Positions 44,648 through 56,020 of a DNA stretch of 64,000 bases are shown here, in pieces; the first letter of the stretch is position 1; each line of letters begins with the position of its first letter. The notes under the pieces were generated by a model, which was not told where the DNA came from, made no database searches, and was given only the letters and a program-made list of their open reading frames with translations. The stretch lies in contig JAFEMH010001297.1 of the NCBI GenBank assembly GCA_022495995.1, positions 361,001 through 425,000 on the forward strand. The letters are read 5' to 3'. Source of the stretch: Adenophora triphylla var. japonica. Taxonomy: Eukaryota; Streptophyta; Magnoliopsida; Asterales; Campanulaceae. The position numbers were made by a program, and so were the translations under genes.

Positions 44648-47560
44648 AGTGGTTGTATTTGGTGCAACAACTCACATTAGTTCATGTATGCAGTGTTGCC
44701 TGAATTACCGAATCCCCAGTGAAGATGAGAAATACATCTATATGGAAGCTGGAAATCCGGTTGAAGTTATAGGCATAGGGATTTTTGTTAAGTACTGGCT
44801 ATTATTTTGTATTAAATAATACATTTATTGTATCGTCATTTAGGCGGAATTAGATATCGATCCACGGTATTAGATCGGGAAGGTTATTCTGTTCATTTGG
44901 TAATAATAAATGTGATCTTATTTTCAATTCCGAGGTTGTCGGTATTAGTACTTTATCTTAACAATGACAATTTTATTTACTTCAAACGAGTAAATACTAT
45001 TAATGAGTCCCATAATAATGAAACCAAAACTAAAGGCACTAAGCAAAAGTTATCAAGTGAAAATTCTTGTATTCTATGGCATAGGCGTTTGGGTCATATC
45101 TCCAAAGGGAGAATTGATAAAGCTTATGTCGGAGGGAATTCTAAAAACAACTTGATACTCCGGATAAAACTTTTGCATTAAAGTGTTTTAAAGAATAAAT
45201 TTACAAACATTAAAGGAAATAGAATTTTGAGAGTATCAAACGTCTTGAAACTAATTCATATGGACATTTGTGGACCATTCATTAACCCTTCATGGAATGG
45301 TCAACAATATTTCATTACGTTCATGGATGATTACTCTCGTTATGGATACATTATTTTCTTCATGTAAAAGTTTCAATCATTGTTCGTTTTCAAGTCTTTT
45401 AAGGCATAAGAAAGACTATTAAGAACGTTAAATCCGATCATGGTAGTGAAAACTACGGACGGTATAACGTATTGGGTGAATAACGTCCGAGTCCTTTATA
45501 TTCGCTATTTTGAAGAGTGTAGGATTGTCCCTCACTACACCATGTCGGGTAAATCTAGCATAGTATATTGGAGAGACATAAATCCTTAAGGATATGGTAA
45601 GAAGTACGTTTTCTTGTACTTCTTTACCTCACTCATCATGGGCGAAGCATTAACAACCGCATCTTATATTCTCAATAGAGCACCTTCAAAAGCTATCGAC
45701 AAAACCCCTTATGAGTTATGGACGAATAAGAAACCGTCCTTAAATCATCTTCATTTATGGGGTGTCCGGCGATGCTAGACCTTATAAGGTCTAATGAGGG
45801 CAAACTGGACCTAAATACTGTTAGTAGCTATTTTGTAGGGTATGCCGAGAGATCTAGGGGATATAAATTTTATGACCCGAAAATTAGAACATTTTTCGAG
45901 ACTGACAATGTTAGGTTCCTTGAGGATGTTGAATTTAGTGGGAGAAATAGTAATGATTTTGAATTTGAAGAGTTAGAGGAACCACTCTTTATTCCTCAAA
46001 CTTAAGTTCCTGTTGGAAATCAAGTAATTGTACCTGAAATTCAACAAAGAACATACAATTCAAAATAGAGACTCCCGTAAATAACGGACAACATGAAAAT
46101 GTTGGACATAATGAAATTCAACAACCTCAAAATGAGGATGAACCGGTGCCCTTAAGGAGATCTACTAGAGAAAGAAGAAGTGTTATTTCGGATATTTATG
46201 ATATGTATCTTGCGGAGAATTAGGACACCTTAGGTTTAGTGGGAGATGATCTAATCACCTTCCATGAAGCCGTTAATAGTCCTAATTCTCATAAGTGGAT
46301 CAATGCCATCAATGAGAAGTTAAAATCAATGAAAGACAATGACATTTGGGATCTTGTCCCATTACCTGAAGGTGTAAAACCTATTGGTTATAAATTGATA
46401 TTTAAAACCAAAAGGGATTAGCAAGGTAATATGGAAAGATATAAGACACGTCTTGTTACTAAATGATTTACTCAAAAGGAAGGCATTGATTATAAAGAAA
46501 CATTTTTTCTGGTATCTTTTAAAACCTCTTTTATGATCATTATGGCATTAGTGACACATTATGATCTTAAGCTTCATCAAATGGATGTTAAGACAGCTTT
46601 TTCTCAATGGCAACATTGAGGAAACTATCTATATGAAGAAACCAGAAATGGTGACTAATTCGGATCAAACTAGTCAACTGGTTTGTAAACTTAAGAAATC
46701 CATTTATGGGCTTAAGCCAGCATCTCGTCAATGGTACTTAAAATTTAACCAAGTTATTCTTTCATTTGGCTTTGAAATGAATCTTGGTGAAGATTGTGTG
46801 TACCATAAGTTCAGTGGGAGTAGATTTATTATTTTGGTCTTATATGTGGATGATATTTGAATGATATTTTTCTTGCTAGTAATGATAAGGACCTTCTAAA
46901 AACTAAGAAATTTCTCAAACAAATTTGAGATGAAAGATCTTGGTAAAAGCATCTTTTTTATATTGGGAATCCAAATTCATCGTGATCATTCACGAGGTAT
47001 TTTGGGATTATCACAAAAGAGCTATATAGAGAAGGTATTACAAAGGTTTAGCATGAAAAATTGTAAACCACATGACACCCATGTCTCTAAGGGAGATAAA
47101 TTCAGTTTAAAGTAAATGTCCTAAAGATTAATTTTAAATCCAAGTATACGGAAAATATCCCTTATGCACCGGCAGTAGGAAGCTTAATGTATGCGCAAGT
47201 CTGTACTCGTACAGACCTTGTATTTATTATTGGTATGCTTGGTCAATACCAAAGCAATTCGGAACGAAGAACATTAAGTCGCATCCAAAAGAATGATGAA
47301 GTACCTATAAAACATTAAACTACATGCTTATGTATATAAAATCGGATCATTTTGAGATCATTAAGTATTCCGATTATATTTTAGTGGATGCAAAGATGTC
47401 GAAAGACATCCTATGGTTATGTCTCTTGTTGAAGAGAAATAAGTATAAAATGAACAAATAGATATACAACTTATAGGATCAAACTCCATGTTATTGGATC
47501 CATTTTGTAAAGTGTAATCTCTTTTGATGTTTCACGAGCATCTTTTGCTCATATGGGTGA
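44648..47560 (+). pseudogene. pol: Copia pol remnant (protease, integrase, reverse transcriptase, RNase H)
   Basis: Protease at about 44648-44800: the catalytic Asp-Ser-Gly is replaced (VVFGATTHISS), so it is dead. GAG-pre-integrase motif LWHRRLGHISKGRI near 45080. Integrase core pieces HMDICGPF and FMDDYSRYGY (45260-45350), KSDHGSENYG (about 45435), then NRAPSKAIDKTPYELW near 45675. Reverse transcriptase: KWINAINEKLKSMKDNDIWD (46292-46355), a stop at 46420, MDVKTAFSQWQH then another stop, IYGLKPASRQWYLKFNQ, and the catalytic YVDDI at about 46843-46857 followed by a stop. RNase H is recognisable but broken (SLMYAQVCTRTDLVF near 47180). Many stops and frame changes lie in AT-rich sequence and look like real decay. 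Confidence 0.85.
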
Positions 47561-47940
47561 AACAACTTTTGATAATGCTTAAATCAGTGGGAGTTTGTGT
47601 TGTTATCTATTTCTTTGTGTTGTTATTATTTATATTGATCTCAGTTGGTTAAGTAGGACTAGTTGGAGAATATATATATGTGTTCTTCATATATATTCAT
47701 TAATATTCCATGCTACATATCTATACTTAATCTATGTCGTTTAGTTGGATATATATATGTGATTAATGTGGGTTTAGTTGCGAATCAATTACAACGACTG
47801 CCCCTTTAGTCCCTATACTTATAAGACTAATGGACGGGATTGTGTTGGATGACAATAAACGTGCACATAAGGGTTGTCATTCATGTTATAGATGATTAAG
47901 GAATTTATTTAGTAAAAGATACATATTAATATTAATCCAA

Positions 47941-47949
47941 GTGGGAGAT
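47941..47949 (+). other. Copia polypurine tract
   Basis: GTGGGAGAT directly before the 3' LTR start. Confidence 0.75.
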
Positions 47950-48425
47950 TGTTAGAACATGGATTAATTAATATGTGTTATTTAATTCCATTTGTTATAA
48001 TCATTTAATAATGTTAAAGTATAGACAAAATGTGTAGAATTCCATTAGGTGTAAGTACCATTAAATGATGGGCATAATGGTAACTTCACACCATCATCTT
48101 TATGAAAGGGTGTAGTCCCTAAATGAAGTGCCCCTTGGATTCCTATATAAAGGCCTATCCATCAAGCCTATGAATCTACTAGTTACATCATTTCTCATTC
48201 AGTCAAAACTCTTCCTAAGTAATTGAAGATTAAAGAGATTAAGGGCACTTATCATTTAGAAGATCTACTCTTCCCTACTTTCTCATTTATTCAAGAACAA
48301 GATCAAGAACACAATCATGGAATCACAAGGTACACGCTTCCGTATTATTATTCTTCTTCTTCTCCTTCTCTTCTTAATCTAGTTGTGAGTCGGTTCATGG
48401 TTAATGGATCGTTAATGTTCCAACA
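47950..48425 (+). repeat. Copia 3' LTR
   Basis: 476 bp, matches the 5' LTR at all but one position by eye. Followed by the TAGAC duplication. Confidence 0.95.
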
Positions 48426-48430
48426 TAGAC

Positions 48431-49398
48431 TTGTAGTAATATTGCAACTGCACATTATGATACTCCATCAATCTCAATAATAACATTTAGAATTTCATTA
48501 CAATATTAATATTTATAGTTTCATCATTATATTAGTAAAAATTTAATCAAGTTGATCACTGATGCTGCCAAAAAGTCGAATCAGCTCAAATCCAAGCGAT
48601 AGGTTGTACTCCGGCGATTGAATAGCCTGAAAAGAAACAAGAACCGTAAACTAAGCCGGGGCTTATCCGGCGAAGGCCCTCCGGCGTGAGAGTAAGTTCA
48701 CGGTTTGAGAGAGAGAAATCAAATTGACAGGGTTTTGAGTCAAAGAGAAAACGTACCCAAATATTGAAATTACGGCTTGTATTTATAGAAATGGATATGT
48801 AAAATCCATGCTGAACTTGGTCTGTAAGGAGATAAGGTATAATCCTTGGAGGATTATATTTGTTGAGGAGTCCTTATTTGACTTGAATTTATATAGGAGG
48901 TGGTTATAATCTTGATAAGATTATAACTGCTTAGTGTCCTTGTTGGGATATGACTCAGCCGCCACTTCTGTCGGTAAGCCGAGGAGGTCCCTCCTCGTCA
49001 TCGTCACTTAGTCAGTATATAGTGAGCCGGGGAGGAAAGATGAAGGAATGGGGGACGCCCAATTCCTGGTACTTGTATAGCCGAGGAGCTATGATGGGAT
49101 AGCCGAGGAGGCCTCCTCATCGCCAAGGGAGGATATCTCGGCCTTGGAGGGGGGTCTCCTCGGCCCTTGATTAGGGTCTTGGTCATTACACCTGCTAAGG
49201 CCTTGGTCGGCTCAGGTAATGCCGAGACATAGAGAGACGAGGAAGCCCAGGTCTTCCCTCGTAGCTGAGTCTTGATGGATTATGTTTAGGGCCCAATCCT
49301 CTTGGGCTTTGCCCGGACCAGCTCATATTCGTACTTAGGTTTATACCGTTCAATCACAAAGTTCAGTGTGAGATTATCTTTCTAGGACACTGAGTGTG
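48431..49398. other. No gene; LTR-like sequence
   Basis: Single-copy in this window. CCGAGGAGG repeats at 48975-49170 and a TATTTATAG-like block at about 48780. Composition suggests an old LTR, but neither ends nor a partner were found. Confidence 0.4.
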
Positions 49399-49403
49399 AG
49401 ATT

Positions 49404-50119
49404 TGTTGTGAAATTGGGGGGATCACCTCATCCACTAGCCCATACTAGCAGTCATCAACATGGAGAAAATAAATCAACACATGATAATATGAAAGAACAA
49501 GAACAATAACACCGATAATTTGTTCACCCGGTTCATTCACCAACTCGTGAACTACATCCGGAGGCACCAAGCCAGGACATCACTATAATAATATATGAAG
49601 GATTACAACTTTACATATGCACTCACACAGATCTAGCATAGTAACTCTCCATGAGCAATCTCTCATATACATTATCTCACCTCCCCAAGAACACACAAAA
49701 TAACACAGCCATAGGGTTGTAGGATCGCCCACGGCTCTCCACAGCCCCGCCCCCTCCTAGATACTATTTTGTGGCTCTCCTTGATATCCTAACTTTTCCC
49801 CTCTTTTGGTACAAATATTATGGTGGTAGTCACAATGTATTTATAGGGATACAAAACCTATTCCTAATCAAAACCTGATTCACCTGAGTCCTTGACATGG
49901 AAGGAGTATCACACAAATAGGAATACTAATTTATTACCAAATTAACTTCTTTTCCAAAAACTCCTTTCACGCCACAGCAGAAAACCCGCCACGACTTCTG
50001 CCCCTTGGGCGGTCGCCCACCTCCTCTTATGGGCGGTCGCCCACCACAGCCAGCCCCTCCGATTTTCAGGCTCCTCCATGGTTTTGATCCTCTCCTTGGT
50101 TTTGGCTCCAATCCCAACA
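49404..50119 (-). repeat. 3' LTR of the short LTR element
   Basis: 716 bp. Contains two TGGGCGGTCGCCCA palindromes (50006-50019, 50030-50043). Confidence 0.92.
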
Positions 50120-51225
50120 ATCTCCCACCCGGAGACATAAACCACCATTGTGACATGCTCCCGTCATACTCCCACCTGAGAATGATCCACCAAATATTTT
50201 CCCCACCATGTTGAGCCACCACGCTTCTCCACCATGAGCCACCACGCCCAAGTAATAAGGCGAATTGAAACCAAGCGACGCTTCAATCTCCCCGTGTTAG
50301 ATCCTTCTTGCCTCCCCAAATCAACTTCTACCTTGATTTATTTGCAAGACTAACTTCGCCTTCTCCCTCCTAGATCCACTCCCCTTGCAATGCTCCCCAT
50401 GAAACTCGGACACCCTTGCTTCTTGCATTGTCTCCTCGTGGTTCCTTTTCTCGCTCTCTTGTTAGGTACTTGTGGTATGTCTCCTTGCCGCGCCAGCTAC
50501 ACGTTGTCACCTCTCCACCCTAACACACCGTTTATTGATGTCTCTCCTTTTACACCAACAGCCGGCCCCCAAGCCTCTTGCTCCCACCCGGAACGAAATT
50601 GATGTTGTCGGTAGAGTACAACATCCTCCTTACTCCTCATCCGTCGTTTTGCGAGAAGTCCTCCTCTTCCCACGTGGTCTAACCGGCTTATACCACTCAC
50701 CTTTGCAAGAAGAGATTGTACCACAATAGGAAACAAAAAACTGCTGCAAAAGATTCCCCCTGAAGACGTGGGCGGTCGCCCACCAACTCATGTGCGGTCG
50801 CCCAATATGAAATTTCCACGAGCCAAACTTTCTGTCCTCCTGGGCGGTCGCCCAACACCCCCTGGGCGGTCGCCCATCACCCCAGAAAGTCTTCCCCGAA
50901 TTTCCTCCTTTTCTTTCATATTTTTCTCCAACCACCTTGACTGCCCCCAAAAAAAAAAAACCTTTGAACATCTCTGATCTCTGCATCTCCAAAATTCCAC
51001 CTCGAATTTCTGCAGATCTCAATAAGAAACAAACGAACTCTTCAGACTTACCGATCTTCCGCACGATCGTAGACCTATTTGGCACGTGTCATGCTTCAAC
51101 CATAATCCCTAGAAGCTCTCAAATCCCTGCACGTCTTCGACACGAAGAATCCGCACAAAAATCTATTGTCTCTTTTCTTCACCTCGATCTCTCCTAGATC
51201 TCGAACCAAAAGCTCTGATACCAGT
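50120..51225. other. Interior of the short LTR element
   Basis: No supported gene; the open frames are GC-rich shadows. Exact palindromes TGGGCGGTCGCCCA at 50769-50782, 50841-50854 and 50863-50876, and a variant TGTGCGGTCGCCCA at 50791-50804. Confidence 0.7.
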
Positions 51226-51939
51226 TGTTGTGAAATTGGGGGGATCACCTCATCCACTAGCCCATACTAGCAGTCATCAACATGGAGAAAATAAATCAAC
51301 ACATGATAATATGAAAGAACAAGAACAATAACACCGATAATTTGTTCACCCGGTTCATTCACCAACTCGTGAACTACATCCGGAGGCACCAAGCCAGGAC
51401 ATCACTATAATAATATATGAAGGATTACAACTTTACATATGCACTCACACAGATCTAGCATAGTAACTCTCCATGAGCAATCTCTCATATACATTATCTC
51501 ACCTCCCCAAGAACACACAAAATAACACAGTCATGGCCGGGTTGTAGGATCGCCCCCATGGCTCTCCTAGGCCCCCGGCCCCCTCCTAGATACTATTTTG
51601 TGGCTCTCCTTGATATCCTAACTTTTCCCCTCTTTTGGTACAAATATTATGGTGGTAGTCACAATGTATTTATAGGGATACAAAACCTATTCCTAATCAA
51701 AACCTGATTCACCCGGAGTCCTTGACATGGAAGGAGTATCACACAAATAGGAATACTAATTTATTACCAAATTAACTTCTTTTCCAAAAACTCCTTTCAC
51801 GCCAGCGAAAACCCGCCCGGGCTTCTGTCCCCCGCGCCGCCCACCTCCTACATGGCGGTCGCCCACCACAGCAGTCCCTCCGATTTTCAGCTCCTCCATG
51901 GTTTTGATCCTCTCCTTGGTTTTGGCTCCAATCCCAACA
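51226..51939 (-). repeat. 5' LTR of the short LTR element
   Basis: 714 bp. Nearly identical to 49404-50119 except in two C/G-rich patches (about 51525-51590 and 51800-51880), where many small indels and substitutions cluster. Confidence 0.92.
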
Positions 51940-51944
51940 AGATT

Positions 51945-52310
51945 ATCCTTCACTTTTACTTTATTTTCTATTTTTTTAAAAATGTTTTCTTAAAAAAAAA
52001 AAACTCTTAATTTTTGTTAAGTAATCAATTTATCTACTAAAAGATTTAGTTATTGCTTTTTGCACTCATAATTATGAGTATCAATTCAAATATGATCATT
52101 CATACCCATGACTTAGAATTAATACTCTGATATTATGTTCATTAACTAATTTATCTAAAAGTTTAAACGGTTAATTAGCAGTCTAACAATGTATATAAAA
52201 CTGATCTTCATAACTTGTATACCAAATATAATAACTAGCAGAACCAAATACAAATAACTAGCAAAACACGCAATTTCTAACGTCCAACATGAGATGATCA
52301 ATCTCCAAAT
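51945..52310. other. No gene
   Basis: AT-rich sequence with no recognised feature. Confidence 0.5.
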
Positions 52311-52440
52311 GAGTGATCTAGTGGTAAAGTAAAGCTTCAACCTCTCGATGAGGTATAGGGTTCGAACCCATTTCTTGTATCCTAGCTTGAGATTGAATCA
52401 ATAGCCTTTTATTTGATTGATGAAAGAAAAGGAATGTCTC
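52311..52440 (+). mobile_element. tRNA-derived SINE or tRNA-like relic
   Basis: A-box-like TAGTGGTAAAG near 52319 and a perfect B-box GGGTTCGAACCC at 52358-52369. The 3' end is A/G-rich. No TSD seen. It does not fold convincingly into a full tRNA. Confidence 0.5.
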
Positions 52441-52878
52441 TTTTTGGTGGGGCCTATGTTGCATGATACAAAGAATAATCCCTCAAAGGACAAAAATTAT
52501 AGAAGCCAAAAAGAATTTTTAATCTTTGAATAACAACAAACAAAAAAAAAACAGTATGACTATGGCCGACATAATCATGATGTGTTCAAGTACGAACATG
52601 TCCTTCTCTATCCTAATTGCTTATAACTGGTTTGGTAACATGTCCTTCTTCTCCCTAATTTTAAGAATCTTCTTTTTTTTTTAATTTTATAATTCACTAT
52701 TTGCATAATCATGATGTGTTCAAGTACGTACAAAATGCAACATTTTAAATCAAAAAAGAAAGACAAAATAAAAGTTTAAATACTAAAGCCCATATCTTGA
52801 CCTAACTTTCCATAAATGGAAGAGATGATTACTTATTTACTTGTACTAGATTATTCAAAATAATATAGAAATGAACTA
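52441..52878. other. No gene
   Basis: Contains a duplicated phrase (ATAATCATGATGTGTTCAAG at about 52570 and 52705) but no gene. Confidence 0.5.
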
Positions 52879-53173
52879 CTCCCTCCTCCGTCTCGTGCGA
52901 AAGAACATTTTTGTGTCTTTGCACGGGAATTAAGAAAAGTGATATAGGAAAGAGAAAAAGTGTACAGTGAAATAAATGTTGTGAGTGAAAGGTGATGTAG
53001 GAAAAAGAAAGTGGGATAGGAAATAGTTAGTGGATATTTATTGTGAGAGTATGACAATTGGGATCCACAAATAAAAAAGTAATAAAAAACTTTTCATTTT
53101 TGGGTTGTGTCTTTTTAAATGGGATACCCAAAAAAAAAAATTGTGCCCTTTTGAACGGGACGAAGGAAGGGAG
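52879..53173. mobile_element. Stowaway-type MITE
   Basis: Left end CTCCCTCCTCCGTCTCG, right end GGGACGAAGGAAGGGAG, TA before the left end. 295 bp. Short frames here are artefacts. Confidence 0.75.
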
Positions 53174-54109
53174 TTTTCCTTTTTCGGGTAGTGGAGAATA
53201 AATTAAATGCATGTTAGCTTTTAACCACCAAAATTAAATGCTTATAAATTTTAAAAGGCAATTAGATTGTATGATTATACAATCTATCTATATATAATAA
53301 GAGGATTGCCAAGGTTCCCGCCCAAACGAGGGGCATTTGCGTAATTTCACAAGGTGGCAAAGTTGCAATTAACCAGGCTGAGAAGACACGTGGGAAGCGT
53401 CCATTGGCGCGTGCGCCACACGCGCCGACAAAGGCGCGTGTAAGCTGTCTTGTTTTCTTTTTTCTTTTTTTTAATTGTCGCCACGTGTTGATCTATGATT
53501 GGCCGGCGTTATTTCAGATTTTTAATTTTTATCCCCTTTTTTCGACCTCAATTATTTTATAAAAAAAAAAAATTAAAAATTTACACCAAAATTCATAATT
53601 TTTTTCCTCTTTAAGTAGAGACTAATTTCATTTAATTTGGACACAAAAAAAAACACTCTTTTCCAATTATAATTTTCTTAATTATCCTTTCTTAATTTTT
53701 CTTTTTTATTTTTCAATATATTTTTTTTGAAAATTAATTAAGTGTGAAGTATATTTTTTTATTATAAATGATGATAATAATAATCATAATTTTACTAATA
53801 TGAATATTAGTACTGCTTCATTCGCCTAAAAAATTAATGTTTGTAATGTTAGTTCCTTCGTTTCAAAATTTGACATTAAGTTTTTAAACAAATTAAGTAA
53901 TATTTTATAAAATATTCCTAGGGACGAATATAGTAATTTATTTTTTTACCCGATGTAATATTATTTTGTAAATATTAATGTTCATAATGTTCGTGTCTTC
54001 GTGTCCGAAAATAAATATTAATTTTTGAGCCAAGTAAATTCATTGAGGCAAAGGAAGGATTTTTTTTTTGGATATAGAAAGTAGTATTAATTATGGGACG
54101 AACGTAATA

Positions 54110-54398
54110 CTCCCTCCGTCCCGGCAGAAGCGTCGCCATTTTTAGCCCGGCACGCAAGTTAAGGAAATAGGTGGGAAGAAAAAATGTTGTGAGTGTAATT
54201 TGAAAATAGGAGAGAGAATTAGTGGAGGAAATAGTGAATTTAAAAAGTGTTGTGAGTGTAAAGGAGAGAGAATTAGTGGAGGGAATAGTGGATGGGATAA
54301 TAGAATTTTAATAAAACATTTCCTTTTTAGGAAAGGTGACGCTTCAAACGGGACGCCCTTTTGGGTAAAAAGTGACACTTCTATCGGGACGGAGGGAG
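54110..54398. mobile_element. Stowaway-type MITE
   Basis: CTCCCTCCGTCCCGG at the left end, CGGGACGGAGGGAG at the right end, TA on both sides (54108-54109, 54399-54400). 289 bp. The paralogous position in copy B (about 55281) is unoccupied. Confidence 0.93.
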
Positions 54399-54782
54399 TA
54401 TTCATTTTTTAATTGAAGTAATTTTTTTTCCTTAAAAAGTCGAATTTTTTTATATGTCCAAGAAAAATTAACATTGCGTCTTTTGGCTCAATGAAAATTT
54501 AATAAAATAATACTATTTCATTCCCCTAAAAATTAATGTCATATTATGAGACGAATGCACAAACATTACAAACATTAATTGCAGAGGCGAATGAAGTAGT
54601 ATTAGTTTTTAAAATATTAATTTGAATGAAGGGAATAATGCTCATTTTTTTGGATAAAAAATGTAGTACTATTTTTGGGTTATTCATTTTGAATCGAAAG
54701 TAATATTCATTTTTGAAATGTTGTAATGTTAGTGCCTATGTTTCAAAATATGACAGTAATTTTTTAAACAAATTAAGTAATA

Positions 54783-55057
54783 CTCCCTCCGTCCCATAGA
54801 TTTATGGACTTTTGGGTTTTGCATGGGGATTAAGGAGGAAATATTATATTGAAAGTGTTGTGAGTGTGAAAATAAAATAGGAGAGAGAATGAGTGGAGAG
54901 AATAGTAAATTATAATGGTGATGTGAGTATTAAAATAATGTAGGAGAGAGAATGAGTGGAGGGAATAGTAAAGATTCCTTTCCATTTTGGAAAAGTTAGA
55001 TATTATTGTGGGACGCCCAAAATAGAAAGTTTACATATTATTGTAGGACGGAGGGAG
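54783..55057. mobile_element. Stowaway-type MITE
   Basis: CTCCCTCCGTCCCATAG left, TAGGACGGAGGGAG right, TA on both sides (54781-54782, 55058-55059). 275 bp. The paralogous position in copy A (about 53900) reads AGTAATATTTTATAAA without insertion. Confidence 0.93.
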
Positions 55058-55732
55058 TATTTTATAAAATATTTATTGGGACGAAAATAGTATTTTTATT
55101 TTCCTTTAGCTGAATTAGTATTATTTTGTAAAAATTAATGTTTATAATGTTAGTGTCTTCTTCTTAGAAAATAAATATTCATTTTTTGACAAGTAAATTC
55201 CTTGAGGCAAAGGAAGAATTTGTTTTTTTTTTTTTGATATAGAAAGTAGAAAGTAGTATTAATTATGGGATGAAAGAAATATTCATTTCTGAATTGAAGG
55301 ACAATTTTTTTCCTTAAAAGTACTTTAGTAATAATGAAAAACATATTATTATGAATTTTCATTGAGTTTGTTTTTTTACAAAACATTTTATATTAAGTTC
55401 TTCTCGCTCAGTTTAGTTTAGTTTTTTTTTTTTTTGTTTTTTTTTTTTGGAGAAACAATTCCTATTGATCTCTTTTAAAAAGTGATGGGTTATTAATAAG
55501 AACTTTAGATTGATGATAAAAAAATGTTGAAGCTATTTGATATAACATTTTTTAATTTAAAGAGTAGTTGAAGTATATTAGTAAAATTAAAAATCTTATT
55601 ATTGGCTAGAAATATAATTATTAGAACTATTTATATTTTAATTTTTATTTTATCAAATTTTGATGGATTATTAATCTTGGTTTCATTTATTTGTGTCTTT
55701 TTTATATATAATATTTATGAATAATTTTTTCT

Positions 55733-56020
55733 TCAACTTTTGTCCTATTTTAAAGGTAAAAAAATGGGTTCGGATATTAAAGAGATGAATGGTTTTATTA
55801 GAAAGTATAAAAAGTTGACTACAAAGTAATTAGTGAATAGTTGTTCTGAGTATGACTTATAAGACCATTTAATATTGAAATTTTCTAATTTTTTCATTGT
55901 AATTTTTTTAAATTTAAAATGGGACACCTTTTATTAAAAAAATAGGAAGTTTAAAATGGGATGAAGGGAGCATTTATTTATTTGATAGTGAAATAATTTA
56001 TCCTAATGTTAAATTTAATT
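55733..56020. repeat. Dispersed repeat, copy 1 (uninterrupted)
   Basis: Matches 56715-56752 followed by 59388-59642: CTTCAACTTTTGTCCTATTT, then GGATATTAAAGAGATGAATGG (first 20 given by position 55781-55801) and GACGAAGGGAGCATTTATTT-like ends. In this copy the two parts are contiguous. Confidence 0.85.

Larger units (their letters stand above)
41924..48425 (+). mobile_element. Ty1/copia LTR retrotransposon, near-identical LTRs, broken polyprotein
   Basis: Bounded by TAGAC duplications (41919-41923, 48426-48430). 476-bp LTRs (41924-42399 and 47950-48425) that by eye differ at one position, inside an ATT/CTT repeat. Primer site TGGTATCAGAGCC at 42402-42414 (initiator tRNA-Met), polypurine tract GTGGGAGA before the 3' LTR. 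Domain order gag, protease, integrase, reverse transcriptase, RNase H defines copia. All domains are interrupted. Confidence 0.93.
49404..51939 (-). mobile_element. Short non-coding LTR element, copia-primed
   Basis: Complete minus-strand element of 2536 bp with LTRs at 49404-50119 and 51226-51939, flanked by AGATT (49399-49403 and 51940-51944). The minus-strand LTR begins TGTTGGGATTGG and ends TTTCACAACA. Primer site TGGTATCAGAGC on the minus strand at 51223-51212; purine tract GGGTGGGAGAT before the other LTR. The 1.1 kb interior has no gag or pol. A paralogous empty-site-like sequence (GTGTGAGATTATC) lies 30 bp upstream of the insertion. Resembles small non-autonomous elements moved by copia machinery. 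Confidence 0.9.
53803..55320. repeat. Two diverged copies of a ~450-bp unit, each with a MITE at a different site
   Basis: Copy A (about 53850-54450) and copy B (about 54716-55320) share stretches such as AACAAATTAAGTAATA, GAGGCAAAGGAAG and TATAGAAAGTAGTATTAATT. Copy A has its MITE at 54110-54398, copy B at 54783-55057, and each lacks the other's. The flanks 53803-53860 and 54552-54604 are inverted (TTCATTCGCC and GGCGAATGAA), so copy A may itself be a TIR element. Confidence 0.75.

Noticed and set aside
50390..51197. Plus- and minus-strand frames up to 151 residues inside the short LTR element
   Set aside because: No domain, overlapping frames on both strands, and they contain the TGGGCGGTCGCCCA palindromes translated as WATA/GGRPP phrases.
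52311..52385. Functional tRNA gene
   Set aside because: The B-box is perfect, but the acceptor arm does not pair and no anticodon loop of proper length is evident; a SINE head fits better.
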